A DNA stretch of 64,000 bases from Prorocentrum cordatum. Taxonomy: Eukaryota > Sar > Dinophyceae > Prorocentrales > Prorocentraceae. The notes below the pieces were generated by a model. The model was not told where the DNA came from. It saw nothing but the letters and a program-made list of their open reading frames with translations, and ran no database searches. Both the position numbers and the translations under genes were made by a program. This document shows, in pieces, positions 9,733 to 21,412 of the stretch (positions are counted from its first letter, which is position 1; each line of letters starts with the position of its first letter). The stretch covers positions 1-64,000 of the forward strand of contig CAUYUJ010005050.1 in assembly GCA_963575745.1 (NCBI GenBank), given 5' to 3'.

Positions 9733-10013
9733 GTTGCGCACGCTTGCTGTGGTGCACACAGGCGCCGTGGTGTACACAGGCGCCGTGGTGCACGCAGGCA
9801 CTGTGGTGTACAATGGTGCTATATTGCACACGGCTGAACTGGTGTGCACAGGCGCTGTGATGTACACAGCATCGGTGGTGCACGCAGACACTGCGGTGCA
9901 CACTGGCGTTGTGATGCACGCGGCTGCTGTGGTGTACATAGGTGCTAAGGTGTACACAGGCGATGTGGTGCACGCAGGCACTGTGGTTCACACAGGCGCT
10001 GTGGTGCAGAACG
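9733..10013. repeat. 18-bp tandem repeat, right arm
   Basis: About 15 units such as 'GTGGTGTACACAGGCGCC', the reverse complement of the left-arm unit. Confidence 0.87.
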
Positions 10014-10160
10014 CCACCTACATGCTGGTCGTACCCGTCCTCGGCCATTCCTGAGCATTCCCAAACGCCGTTGGCGCGCAACGTGACGTCACCGGCCCTC
10101 TCCCCCCCCCCCCGCAGTGACGGCCGTCATCGCCCCGGAATGAAAACAGATGGCTCTAAG

Positions 10161-11027
10161 CATGGCCCTCCGCCCAGATGTGTTGGTATGGCGGGCTGGG
10201 CGTTTCGTCTGACCCCCGCCACGTTTCTTCGTCCGCGCAAATGTGCAGAGAAGGGACGGAGAGAATAGCACTACGGCACACCACCTCCGCGGAGCCATCC
10301 CTGGCGCGCTGCCAATGGATCGAAACCAAAGGATTGGTAATCAGTCTTGCCGGTGGACCGTTCTCGCCCGCTCGTGGACCGCTCTCGCTCGCTTCGGGAC
10401 CGCCCAGCACGCTGAATGACCCTGAAGCTTGGAAATTGCAAGATTTACGCGGGTGGCGCGGGAGGGTGTTCGAAATGGTGCTCTCGCCGTAGCGCCGCGC
10501 ACCTAGGTCTGAAGAACTTGCAGCGACTACAAAAATTGAGGGGGGCATTGTCAAACTAGGACCTTCATCGTGGCGCAGGGCACATTCGTCTCTCAAATTA
10601 TTTCAACAATTTCGAAGATGATCGTTTTCAACATGGGGCTCTCGCCGTAGCACCGCACACATTCGCAAGGATGCGAGTCAACCCGTATAGTACGGACGCA
10701 CGAAAGGGCTTCGGAAGGCCATGCCGACACTCTGCGGGCGGGGCGGGGCCAGCGAAAGCGGTCTAGGATGGACCGAAAGGGAAGGATGCAAGGGCAATCT
10801 TGGGAAATTGTTCCTCCTCTCTGTGCGGGTTGACTGTATCCTCCAGCTCGATCCCGAGTTCCGCGGTTTTGGATCCCGAGCGGTGGGTCATCGTCCTCAT
10901 GGCTGCATGTCCATGGTCGTCAGGGCTCGGGTAGTGCCCCGGCGCGCGCCCCCGTGCGCCCTGGTGCGACGCGAGGGCCCCTTGTGAGCACAGGACACAC
11001 TCGTTGCAGCGCCAAGAAAAACATCAT
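10161..11027. other. No gene; two isolated copies of an 84-bp satellite unit
   Basis: At about 10440-10500 and 10615-10680 the text 'GCTCTCGCCGTAGCGCCGCG' or a close variant occurs. This is the core of the tandem satellite at 34455-35040. The rest shows no supported feature. Confidence 0.6.
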
Positions 11028-11085
11028 AAGCAGCATCATCACGCAGCATCGTCATCATCATCATAATCAGCAGCAGCAGCACCAG

Positions 11086-11146
<61 letters not shown>

Positions 11147-11185
11147 GTCATCATCATCATCATCATCATCATCATCGTCATCATC

Positions 11186-11244
<59 letters not shown>

Positions 11245-11357
11245 TATCATCATCGTCATCATCATCATCGTCATCATCATCATCATCAGCGTCAGCGTCA
11301 GCATCAGCATCAGCATCATCATCATCATCATCGTCACCACCACCATCTTCAGCAGCA
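11028..11357. repeat. (CAT)n trinucleotide array
   Basis: About 300 bp of CAT with scattered CGT, CAG and CAC changes. It reads as poly-His on the plus strand and poly-Asp or poly-Met on the minus strand. The long 'acidic protein' frame on the minus strand is this array plus flanks. Confidence 0.96.
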
Positions 11358-12184
11358 TCATCATATGCTGTTTCGCTCGGCTGAGAACTGAGTTCTGTTA
11401 GCGATGGCTCGCTGCGATCAGCGGTCTGCTCCTCCAGAGCTCTGGGAGGGGGGCGGAAGGCCCCCTTCCGAAGAAGAACCCAAACACTGCAAGTTGAAAC
11501 CTCTGCTTGACGCGGGACCCCTACGCGCGCTGCACAGGGGTTGCATTGTGCTGGAGGGAGAGACAACAGGGAACGAGCGAGCGCGAACTTCAAAAGGTCT
11601 GGCCTGTCCGGCACTGAGCATTGTGCGACTGCGTCCATCACTGTTTCTCCCGCGCAAGTGAAGATGCGGGAGACCTCTTTGGCAGCAAACGCCCGTCCGA
11701 CTGGCGCATGCGCGCTCGAGCCCAGCAACATCCTCAAGTTGACGGACAACGAAATGCATATACATATGCGCCTCCACTGCGCTCTGAACATGCATATGAC
11801 GCTCACGAGTGTGGTCGCAGACCCTGATGGGATTTGAGATTTCATTACGTCGACTTGAGAGGCATGACCACACGCGGCTTCCTTGCGGCATCTCTGAAAG
11901 AAAAGGAACACGAGCATGCCCGGACGCCGAGGCGAGCTCCCCGAACCTCTCCGCAAACCGCCGCAATCGATACTGACAGAAAAGCTTGCCAGTTGCTGTG
12001 CTTGCCCCCGCCACCACAGGCGGCAGGAACAGCGCGGCCGCCTCCGCACGCCGCGCGCGCGCCAACAGGCGGCGCCCCAGAGGCGCGCCCAGCCGCCCAT
12101 CACCGAGCGCGTCGCCGCGACGCATCCAGGCGGGCACGCCCTGCGCGGCCAGGCGAGAAACGATGCCGCACAGGCGGTCACCGA
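11358..12184. other. No recognisable gene
   Basis: GC-rich sequence downstream (minus strand) of the recombinase remnant. No motif found. Confidence 0.5.
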
Positions 12185-12990
12185 TCAAGAGCGCCTTACT
12201 GCGCGCGGCGAGGGCTGGGTGCCCCCCTTCTGCGGCACCGCACGCCCCCGCGGCAAGGCGGGCTCCAGCTCGCGCAGGCAGCGGCCCCCGTAGGCGAGCA
12301 GCACTGCGATGCGCGCCTGAGCCCCCTGCCCAAGGCGGGCCCCCTTCTCGTGGAGCGCCATTTTCTTCAACTGGCACCCGCCGCCCCTGCGCTGCACTTC
12401 TGCCTGGCTGCGCTCGCCGCTGGCGCGGTCGACGGCGGCGCCTGAGTGCCGCGCCTGGCACGGCGCGATCGGCCACAGCTGCCGAGGGTCGCCGGAGCCC
12501 ATCATTTCGCGTAGCAGCGCGGGGTAGTCAAACGGCCGCGCTGGTTCGCAAGGGTTCAGCTTCTGCACCCCGCCCACGACTCGGCCCAGCCACGGCAGCC
12601 ACGACGAGTCCAGCTTCATGCGCAAGACGAGCTCCCTGGACTTGTCAGGAGCGGCCACCTCTCGGGGGCGCAGGAGGAGATTCCAGCGCCGACTCCCCGC
12701 GCACGGCTTCACGACGTCGGCGGGGCGCAGCCCGAGAAGCGACGACGGCCTGATATACTTCGGGTAGAAGCGGTTCACCGCGCCCACCACGCGCACGCCC
12801 GTCGAAGCCCGCTCGCCCTGCAGGTAGAGGGAGGTCAAGCAATCGACCAGGCAGGCGCCCATCGTCCCCGACGGCAGCTCGTTGGAGCCCTGGCGGCCAC
12901 ACCTCACCCTATGCTGCTTGAGCACCCGCTGGTACGATGCCCTCGCTCACGGCATCGCAACGCTGGACTCCAGGTAGCGGTCGACCGGCA
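12185..12990 (-). pseudogene. Tyrosine recombinase remnant
   Basis: The minus-strand frame reads a core-binding piece ('LVDCLTSLYLQGERAS', about 12850-12805) and then the catalytic domain. That domain shows 'YIRPSSLLGLRPADVV' (first Arg region, about 12755-12705), 'WNLLLRPREV', 'LDSSWLPWLG' (about 12612-12583), 'ARHSGAAVDR' (about 12454-12425) and 'EVQRRG' followed by 'LHEKGARL' (about 12355-12332). In related dinoflagellate elements the last motif is YEKGARL, where Tyr is the presumed nucleophile; here it is His. The expected linker between the core-binding and catalytic parts is also missing ('NRFYPKYIRP' joins them directly). Both features indicate a dead copy. The role in an active element would be integration of circular cDNA. 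Confidence 0.58.
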
Positions 12991-13689
12991 CCCCGCCCCC
13001 GATCGCCCGAGCGACAGCTGCGCGTCACCGTCTCGCTCGCCTGGGCAGCGCCCGCTGTCGCTTGGAAGCGGCGGCGACCTCGGGCCCGAGCTCGGACCGA
13101 CTGATCGACCCCGCTTTCCAGCGACGCGCCTTCGGATCGCGGCAGACTGCGATCCCTCCGCCGACTCCAGGCACGGTGTCTGGGGCCCCGCAGCGGGGGT
13201 TGCGTGAACGAGGATCGACTGGAGCACGGCAGGCTTCTTCTCGCCCCGCCTTGACACCAACCCTCGCGTCGGCACCGTCGGGCGAGGCGCTCTGGCGGGC
13301 CCGGCCGCTCCGCGGGCTCCAAACTGGCCTGGCAGCTTGCTCTGGGACGGCAAAAACATTCGAGCCAGCTAGAGCGCAAATGTCTACGGATTGAGCGGGA
13401 GAGGTAGGCGACTCACTGCATGCTCGATGGAATTCACATCCGGAGCGTACCTTATCATAGCTGCAAGACGCGTCTGACTTCAAATCTGACTCAGGTTCTG
13501 CACGCCGACAGCACGAGGGGGTCAAAGGGCGCGCACAAACATGGGGAGGGTTCACATAAGCTAATGGCGTTGATTCGTCCTCGACCCAGAAGCTCGACTC
13601 TGGAGGAGGATAAGCAGGTAGAGAAACAAGTATCACATGCGTTAGAATCTTCGAAGGCTCTCAACCTCTGGCCCGCGATCCCTCACCAC

Positions 13690-15290
13690 TGTTGTTTAGC
13701 TAGCTCTGGACCCAAAGGGCGATGACCCTCAAAGTTCGACTCAGAAGGTCGGCCGTGAATGAGCGGATCTGCCTTAGAATCGCGAAACTCCCACATATAT
13801 TTCCATCGAACGCCAGGGCCGCACCGAGATTGTCGGCAAACAAAATCAGCATAGCAATGAAACCGAAACGAGCGAGAGCAATGCCTTTTTAAGGGCAGCA
13901 CAAGGGCCCTGGATTCTAATATGCCGATATGCGCACTATAGTTCCATGTTCCCTGTCACACGTTACGTCAGAGCGGATGCGACAGGAGCTCACTGGGCAC
14001 CTCGCGGAAGATGAGGTCCATCTCGCCCCCCCCCCCCCCCCCCCCCCAGGCAACATGGTTTCGGTCAAGAGCCCCCCCCCCGTCGCCCACGCACCGCCGC
14101 CCCCCTTCGCGGACACGAACTCGCCGAGACCCGCAGCGGCGAGGGCCGAGCGACGGGCCTCGACGCCCCCCTCCGCCCTGAACGGCCACCCCCCACGATG
14201 GCCACCCACGGCGTTAAGAGCGTCGAGATCCCAGAACATTCCAGCCATCTCGAACCCGTTCTCCAAGGCATCCGAGCACCGTGCCCACCGGTTGCAGCGC
14301 AGCCACAAGTCCGACACCATCGCGGGCAGCAGCCCTCGGAAGGCCAGCAGCTCTTCCCGGCCGGCGCCCCAGGGCGGAGCAGATTCTCAATTGTTGTTGT
14401 TTTTTTTTTTTTGCGACGATCCAGTAGCGCGCGCGACATGCACAAAGCGCTGGACGACGTGCCAGGCCAAGATGCGCGCAAGGCCCCAGCAGGTCGCGAA
14501 TATCATTGCTTCCAACAGCCCGAGACGGAAGAAGCCCGACTGCACCCTGCCAAACCCCCCAGAGCCGCTTGAGCGAAGGCTGCGTTTGAATCCCCCGCTC
14601 GCCCAAAACCGAGCGGAACACCTCGACGCCTTCTCCGAGCCCGCCCCCATCCTGAGCACCAGCGGCTTCCCCGCGTCACTCAGAGCGCGCCGTCGCGGAG
14701 GCTCGAGGCGACCTGTCAGCGGAGCTCGGTCGCGCTCTGACGCGGGCACAGGCCCCGCGCGCATCCCATCGGCAGCGCCTCGGGGATCGGGTAGACCACG
14801 TCGTCGCAGCCCAGCGCGCGGCCCTCCAGCTCGGCGCCGCCGAGCCTGACGTCGCCCCCCTCGACGGCCGGCAGCCCGAAGAGCCGCCCCATCCACGTGG
14901 AGAGCTCAAGCTGCTGAAGTGCCGCTGGAAGGGCGGCCTGGAGATGGTCATCGGCGCCTCCCATGAGCTCGAAAGCCGAGGGGCCCTCCGGCGTCGACAG
15001 CTGCGCCGATGGGGGGTCGATCAGCAAGGCATTGGTTCGGCGGCGCTAAGCGCCTCCTCCATCCCATTCTTCCACGCTGAGAGAATCCCACATTTCTCCG
15101 GGACCTGGCGCGCGGACGACGCCAAGCCGCCCTTAGCGAGGTCCCTCCCAAAGTCGCCGTACCGACGTCGGCTTTGCACCGGCGTCGGCTCGCTCAAGGG
15201 CGCCCGCAGACAGCGCCCAAGTGCCTGCCGCGCCCCCCCACGGCCCCGCAGCACGCGCTCGCCCTGCCAATCCTTGCCAAGCACGCTCGC
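13690..15290 (-). pseudogene. Reverse transcriptase / RNase H remnant
   Basis: Pieces in several frames, in order: 'RDLAKGGL' and 'CGILSAWKNG' (about 15150-15060), 'LSTPEGPSAFEL' (about 15000-14965), 'WMGRLFGLPAV' (about 14890-14860), 'IPEALPMGCA' (about 14787-14758; the family usually has LPMGF/W-SWA), 'GLLEAMIFATCWGLARIL' (about 14520-14460), 'SDALENGFEMAG' (about 14275-14240, RNase H-like) and 'REVPSELLSHP' (about 14000-13968). The last is 'CRQSRCGPGVRWKYMWEF' with 'SKADPLIHGRP' (about 13845-13740). Frame changes separate nearly every pair, and a T12 run interrupts the sequence near 14400. Confidence 0.55.
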
Positions 15291-16390
15291 CCCTGAGGCA
15301 GCTCACGAAGCGCGGGCGCCTCAGCGATGCCCTCGGGAAGCGACGGATGCCCAGGTCGGCGAGGGGCGAGCACGCCCTCAAGAGGGCCGCCAAGGCACGG
15401 CGACCTCCCACGCATCAACTCCCGCAGGGCTGAATGCAGAGGCTGCAGCTGCACGCCTCGCATCGGCTGCGCGACGTTGTCCACCCGCCCATCGACGCGC
15501 CGCGGGACGTCGAGCTGCTCCGACGAGGGCGCGGTGGAAGACCTCGCGGGCGCCCCCGCCAGCCAATCGCGGCCGCAGATAGCTTCGTTCACCAGCACAT
15601 CACGAAGCCGCCGACGCCGAACACGATCGCGACCCCACCCCGAGACCCCCTGGCTCGCCTGCCCCCCCCCTCTCTGGCAGCGGGGAGATGTCGCGAGCTC
15701 CTTCCCTGGGCGGCAGCCCAGGGGGCCCTGTATCACCGACGCTGCGGGCTGGGCCAATTCCGGCGGCGAACTCGTCAAGCGCCACAAGAAGCCCCGCGAC
15801 GCATCCGCGTCGTCAGGCTCGTTGGTCGGCCCCGCAAGCTTCGTCGACTCCGCGTCGCCCTTTCCGCCCCCCTTGCCAGGCTTGAACCTGCCGGTCCCCG
15901 CGAGGCCGCGGACTCGGGCGCTCGGGCACTCGGCGTCCTCTTTCGCCCTCTTCGATCCGAAAGTGCGCAGCCCTGGTGTCACCGCACCCCCAGGCCTGCA
16001 AGCGCCAGTGAAATAGCGACCCCCCCCGCCAGCTGGCGGGAGCCCTTGGAACGGGATGGGCATCACTGATCACCTGTATCCGCCTGGCTGATCGCTCCGT
16101 GGATCGGAGACTCTCCAGGGTCAGCTGGCCGTAGCTGCCAGCCAGCTGCAGGCACTGGCAGAACACCTCGAGCTCATGGTTGATACGGTCCTGGCGCTCC
16201 ACGCAGTGCTCGCGGCTTCACTCGGCCAGCCGGCGCAATAGATTACCCCCGTTCATGTACATGGCCTTCGCGAGGATAACCACCGAGACTGGCCCATCGA
16301 TGGAGCCATCCGAAGACGACTCTGTCATCGTCACCCCCTCCTCTATCGCGTGGCCGCCCCCTGGCTCCATCAGCATCCAGACAGTCTCGC
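15190..16390 (-). pseudogene. Gag-like region of the recombinase element
   Basis: The minus strand reads 'LMEPGGGHAIEEGVTMTESS' (about 16380-16320), then 'HELEVFCQCLQLAGSYGQLT' and 'STERSARRIQVISDAHP' (about 16175-16050). In this family the latter is a conserved stretch with 'RRxQxIxxAH' near the end of the gag-like protein. A Lys/Gly-rich tail follows ('RFKPGKGGGKGDAES', about 15890-15840). The function in the element is presumably RNA binding or particle formation. The region is broken by frame changes. Confidence 0.45.
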
Positions 16391-16575
16391 CCGCGGGGAC
16401 GTCTGCTGGTCGCCGAAGTCGATCAAACCTGGGGGGCCGAGCAGGAGAAGACTACCCTGTCGTACTCCTCCCTCGTCAAGCGCGTGCTCGGGCCAGTCGT
16501 CCTCAGCCTGCCCGCGAAGCGCCTCGATGTCACAGCAGCCCTTTGCAAAGGGCCAGCACCCGCTCCAAGCTCGGT

Positions 16576-16586
16576 TTCCCTCTCTT

Positions 16587-16634
<48 letters not shown>
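16576..16634. repeat. (TC)n microsatellite
   Basis: Pure CT/TC run with a few TTTC steps, inside the decayed retrotransposon. Confidence 0.96.
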
Positions 16635-16637
<3 letters not shown>

Positions 16638-17412
16638 GAAATCGTACACACGCCGTGCACCCAGAGCGGGGTAGCCCACATCACCGAGCGGCCGAGCTCC
16701 ACTGGATCCGTTCTCGGGGTCGCTCCTGTCCAATCGTTACTGCCAGAAGTCGTTGTCGAGAGGGCGTACCCACCACGATCCCTCGCCCTCGTCGCCTCTC
16801 CATCACGGAATCGGCGTCCAGCCCGAGGAGCACCCCCTCGGGGTCAAAGCCGCCACATCGCTGCAGCCGACACGGAACGGCGAGCCCACGCCTGCCTTGG
16901 CCCACAACTCCTGCCCCCCTGCGGCGAGGCGTAGCGGCACCGCGCGCGCGGGCCATCCTCGGTGGCCGCCGCTGGAGCTGCTCGCCGACGCTCGCGATGC
17001 ACCCGCCACAGCACTCCCTCGATCAGCTGGCCCAGCCACCACGCCAGCGGTCCTGACCACGCCACCAGCTGCCAGCTGTTCCGCTCCCCGACGGGGCAAA
17101 TCGGCGGTTCGACGATGGGACAGCTCGGCTCCGAGCTGGTGGCCTCCAATCCAGGAGTCGGGGGAGGCGGTGGCGGCGGCCCGTTCGCCGACGCGTTCTG
17201 GTCGGCCTCCAGCTCACGTTCCCACGCCTTGCGGGACAGATGCTCTTGGCCGATCTGAGTGAGCTTCAGCCAGAGAATGACCCAGAATGGAAAGTTCGGC
17301 GGGGCATGCGACAGCATGTCACCCTCGAACCAAAAAGGGCTGCAGTCGCAGACAAACCTGAAGGCATGCAAGGTAACGACAACCCACTCCCCGCGAATCA
17401 TGTCTGTACACG

Positions 17413-17439
17413 CACCCCCATCATCATCAGCACCATCAG

Positions 17440-17517
<78 letters not shown>

Positions 17518-17528
17518 CATCCTCATCC

Positions 17529-17574
<46 letters not shown>

Positions 17575-17591
17575 CATCATCCTCATCATCC

Positions 17592-17631
<40 letters not shown>

Positions 17632-17900
17632 CATCCTCATCCTCATCCTCATCAGCATCATCATCAGCATCACCAGCATCATGATAATCATCATAATCAT
17701 CATCATCATTATCAGCATCATCATCAGCAGCAGCATCGTTATCATCATTAGCATCATCATCAGCAGCAGCAGCACCATCATCATGATCGTTATGGTCGTC
17801 GCCGTCGCCCTCGTCGTCGTCATCGTGGTCGCCGTCGTCATCGTCGTCGTCAGTGTCACCATCAGCAAAAACATCCATCTTCAGAATATCTACGATAATC
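17413..17900. repeat. (CAT)n / (CATCCT)n array
   Basis: About 370 bp of almost uninterrupted CAT with CAT-CCT blocks, degrading to GTC-rich sequence at the right end. It produces poly-Ser, poly-Ile, poly-Asp and poly-Met frames, which are not genes. Confidence 0.96.
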
Positions 17901-18855
17901 CCAATTGTCATCACCATCGCCATCCTTATGAACGAAATCGTCGTCACCATCAGCATCGCCGAAGTCATCGTCGTGATCGTCAGCCTTATCCTCATCCTCC
18001 TCCTCCTCCTCCTCTCCAAACCCTCCGACTCCGACGGCTCTGATCTCCACCCTTGAGATCAACACAGGAATCATTCGCATAGTGGCATCGCTCTAGAGTG
18101 AACAACCAATCGGGTGGCCACCGTTGTGCTGTGATGTCATCTGATGTCCACTCCCCGGTCGTAGCGCGCGTCCTGAGAGGAAGGGGGAGGTGGCGAGAGG
18201 AGCAAGACCGAGGAGACAGAGGGAGACAGAAGGAGGCAGAGGGAGAGGGGGAGAAAGGTATGGCAGGAATGGCGAGTCGAATAGAGTTGGAGAAAGCGAG
18301 GCAGTGGGCAATAATCGGTCTCTGGACGGTGCTGCCGCGATGGAAGCACATATGCAGCGGGCACAGCAAGGTAGCGAGAGGGACAAAAGGTAGGCAACAA
18401 CAGGGGACGAGATGCAACTGGAGGGCGCACACAGCCCATCTGAAACAAGTGGCCATATCGACGGGCTCACCCGAGGCGAATGAAGATTTGGGAGGGCACG
18501 ATCTCGCACTGTGTGAGCTCATTACATGGGCGAGCTCTGCATTGCGCACCCCAAGAAACCGCCACGACGCGGCAACGAAAGGAAGTCGATTGCAGGCGCA
18601 AGACGTCACGCACCCGGACCTGCCAGGAGCTTCCAGAGTTCCAGAAACTGAGCACGTTCCAGGCTCGAGGGAGGCGAGGTATAGTAGGGAGCCCACACAG
18701 GACGTACGCGCCCAGCTATGTACATGAACACGGCCCCTCGATCCGCGAGACTGGCCGCGTGATACGAGCATTCGGGCAATGCGTACTCTCGAAATCAGCG
18801 TTGATTCATGTACGTGTACGTTCTCCTTTCGCTCCTGACATGGGTATGTTCCCTT
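17901..18855. other. No recognisable gene
   Basis: Moderately long frames occur on both strands (for example 18098-18727 plus, and 18915-17992 minus) but none has a recognisable domain. They overlap each other in antisense. Confidence 0.45.
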
Positions 18856-20060
18856 TGGGCCCGCGCTCCACTGGACCTCCCAGGAGTTCGCGACAGGTGC
18901 GCGGCCGGCAGGCACCAGTGAAGAGAAGCCTCGGTGGAGTCCACGGCAACCCCCCCCCCCAGGAGCTCACAGAAGTGGCGACGGCTTCGCGGTTGGCGGT
19001 CATCAGGGAGGGGAGACCTCTACAGTCATCGGCCTGACCTAAGGAACGATAAATAAGCAACGAAGCCCCTTTTTTATCCCAAGGAATAACGCATAAGGAA
19101 CGATAAATAACAAATAACGCATAAGGAACTGTAAATGACGCATGCAAACCTAAGGAACGACCGAGCCCCTTTTGAAAAGTAAGTGTTCCTTATTCAAGCC
19201 GCTCACTGTAGTTGTGGCCCCTTTCGCCATGCACTCTGCTGCACCTCCCAGGAGCTCACAAGGAATGGCGGCGGCTGCGCGCTTGGACCGCCTCTCCGCT
19301 GGACCTCCCGGGAACGCCCGAGAAAGTGGCGGCAGCTGCGAGGTCGGCAGCCACCAGGGAGAGGCGAGGCCTAGACGTGGCCACTCTGGCTCCGCACTCC
19401 GCTGGAACTCCCAGGAGCTCGAGAACGTGGCAACGGGTGCGCAGCTGGCAGGGCTGGCAGCTGCCAGTGAGGCGCGGTCCAGACGGGATCCCTCCGACCT
19501 GGCGCTCCCCTGAACCTCCCAGGAGCTCAACAAAAGTGGCACCGTTTGCGCAGCTGGCAGCCGCCAGCGAGGCGCGACCTAGATGGGATCCCTCCGCCAT
19601 GGCTCTGTACTGGACCTCCCAGGAGCTCGAGCTCGTGGCGACGGTTGCGCGGCTGGCAGCCACCGGGGTGGCGAGATCTACTGATGATGTCACCCTCAGG
19701 CCCGCATTCCGCGGGACGCAGGTGCGCACTGGCACCGTGCCCCGCTGGACCTCCCAGCGAGCTCTAGGAAGTGGCGACGGTTGCACGGTCGGCAGCCCCG
19801 AGGGAGGATCGGCCTGGACGCGGTCGCGTCAGCCCCGCGCTCCACTGACCTCCCAGGAGCTCAAGCGAGAAGCGGCAGCTGCACGCTCGGCAGTCTCCAG
19901 GGAGAGGCGAGGTCTACTGTGATCCCTTTAGCCCCGCACCCCGCTGGATATCCCAGCGAGCTCAAGGAAGTGGCAACAGTTACGCAGTCGGCAGCCACCA
20001 GGCAGGCGAAGTCGATTATGGTCCCTTGAGCCCCGCGCTCCCCTGGACCTTCCAGGAGCT
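18856..20060. repeat. ~100-bp tandem repeat, about ten divergent units
   Basis: Each unit contains 'CTGGACCTCCCAGGAGCTCA' or a variant, then a 'GTGGCGACGGTTGCGCGGCT' type segment and 'GGCAGCCACCAGGGAGGCGA'. Copies start near 18868, 19240, 19303, 19400, 19510, 19610, 19740, 19845, 19943 and 20042. Between 19040 and 19185 a short AT-rich repeat ('AAGGAACGATAAATAA') interrupts the array. Confidence 0.75.
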
Positions 20061-20875
20061 CACGGGAGTGGCGGCCCGTTGAGAGGTTGCCGACATACAG
20101 GGAGGCGAGGAGGGAGGAGTCGGGGGCAGACGAGGAAGAAGGGAGGAAGGAAGAAGAGAGGAGGCGGGAGAAGATGAGGGAGGAGGAAGGATAGAGGGAT
20201 GGGAGTCGGAGGAGGCGGCGGGATTGGAGTCGGAGGAAAAAGGCGGGATAGGAGTCGGAAGAAGGATGGAGGGAGGAAAGAAACAGAGGAGGAGGCTACA
20301 GTGCTCTTCCCCGAACGAGGGCCCAGGACACTGGAGTGTTGGGGTCCATGAAATGTGCTCCAGAACGCCCAGCCCAGGACGGCACAAATCATCCCCAAGA
20401 GCGCCACATAGAGAGCAGCAAGGACCCCGCAAGCACCCCGCGCGAAGCCCCAAGCGGCCCGGGGCAGGCGAGAGACCTGCCAAGGGAGCCCCTAGACGTC
20501 CCACGATGGCTCCCACCAGGCCCCAGACGGCCATAGACCAGGGCTCTGCCTAAAACAGTGTTTAGGCCCTAGACAGTGTGTTCCGTATTCGCTTTGTGTG
20601 CGGTGTCCCTCGTCATATCTTCGTTCCTCCACTGTTGCAAGACGAAAACAGCACGAAAAACAGCACACGGAATCGCCAACACGCCGTCAGCTCGGGCCCT
20701 GGACAGGGCATCGCAAGATCCACGCCACGACACGCCCGTGCCTGGCTGGAGCCTTGCTGCGTAGATTCCCTGAGCGCAGGGGGCGGACCTGCGCAGCAGC
20801 GCAACTGGAGCTGCGCAGCCAACTTTTGAGACCCTGGGAGTGAAAAGCGGTGGGACTCTGTCGCCTCCTCGAGCT
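20061..20875. other. Purine-rich then mixed sequence, no gene
   Basis: 20100-20300 is GGA/GAAGGA-rich. The remainder shows no supported feature. Confidence 0.5.
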
Positions 20876-20998
20876 CCTCCTCCTCCTCCTCCTGTTCCTG
20901 TTCCTGCTCCTGCTCCTGCTCCTGCTCCTCCTCCTGCTCCTCCTCCTCCTCCTCCTCCTCCTCCTCCTCCTCCTCCTCCTCCCCCTCCCCCTCATTTT
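20876..20998. repeat. (CCT)n with CTGTTC/CTGCTC blocks
   Basis: CCT run flanking a CTCCTG-rich middle. Confidence 0.95.
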
Positions 20999-21309
20999 CA
21001 TCCTACTCCTCCTCCTCCTTGTCGTGGGCGAGAAGGGAGCAGCATTCGGGAGTTAGGGGAGGGAGGAGGCCGAATGTGAACTGCAGCGGCGGGAGGAGGA
21101 GGAGCGGGAGGAGCAGGAGGACCAGGGGAAGGCGGGGGAGGGGAGAGGCAGGGGGCGACCACGACGGGGAAGGCATCGGATCCAGAGATGTGGCCAGCGC
21201 AGGGGCGAAAGCCCGTTCTGAACGGCGGGAGCACAGGGTCGACCATGACATAACGCCAACGCTGCAGTGAAAACACCATCATGAAGCACCGAAACACGCT
21301 CCGAATGAA

Positions 21310-21311
21310 CG

Positions 21312-21353
<42 letters not shown>

Positions 21354-21358
21354 GCAAG

Positions 21359-21401
<43 letters not shown>

Positions 21402-21412
21402 CCAGCAACAAC
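21310..21412. repeat. (AAC)n array
   Basis: Near-perfect AAC trinucleotide run, reading as poly-Asn on the plus strand. Confidence 0.96.

Larger units (their letters stand above)
9055..10160. mobile_element. Foldback (giant imperfect inverted repeat) element
   Basis: The left arm (about 9055-9412) and right arm (about 9733-10160) are reverse complements of each other. In the unique part of the arms (about 9120-9215 against about 10005-10090), my hand alignment gives about 75 matches in 92 positions. The outer ends also pair: 'GATAACGGCCGTCA' at 9082 against 'TGACGGCCGTCATC' at 10118. The inner part of each arm is an 18-bp tandem repeat in opposite orientation. The loop (9413-9732) contains a CCT array. 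Foldback transposons, known from Drosophila FB elements, have long inverted repeats made of tandem subrepeats. I see no transposase and no clear target-site duplication. Confidence 0.65.
12185..17260 (-). mobile_element. Decayed tyrosine-recombinase (DIRS/Ngaro-like) retrotransposon
   Basis: The minus strand carries, in the order expected for DIRS/Ngaro-type elements, a gag-like region (about 16390-15200), reverse transcriptase (about 15200-14700), RNase H-like sequence (about 14600-13700) and a tyrosine recombinase (about 12990-12185). Every part is broken by frame changes and stops. Homopolymers and microsatellites sit inside the old coding sequence: (TC)n at 16576-16634, T12 near 14400 and C17 near 14031. 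Element ends were not identified. The assignment rests on motif order and dinoflagellate-style wording of the motifs, recognised by eye. Confidence 0.6.

Noticed and set aside
11039-12181. 380-residue minus-strand frame with a long poly-Asp tract
   Set aside because: The Asp part is the CAT array and the rest has no recognisable domain; all frames through the array are open.
16844-18019. 391-residue acidic frame
   Set aside because: Translation of the second CAT array plus decayed retroelement text.
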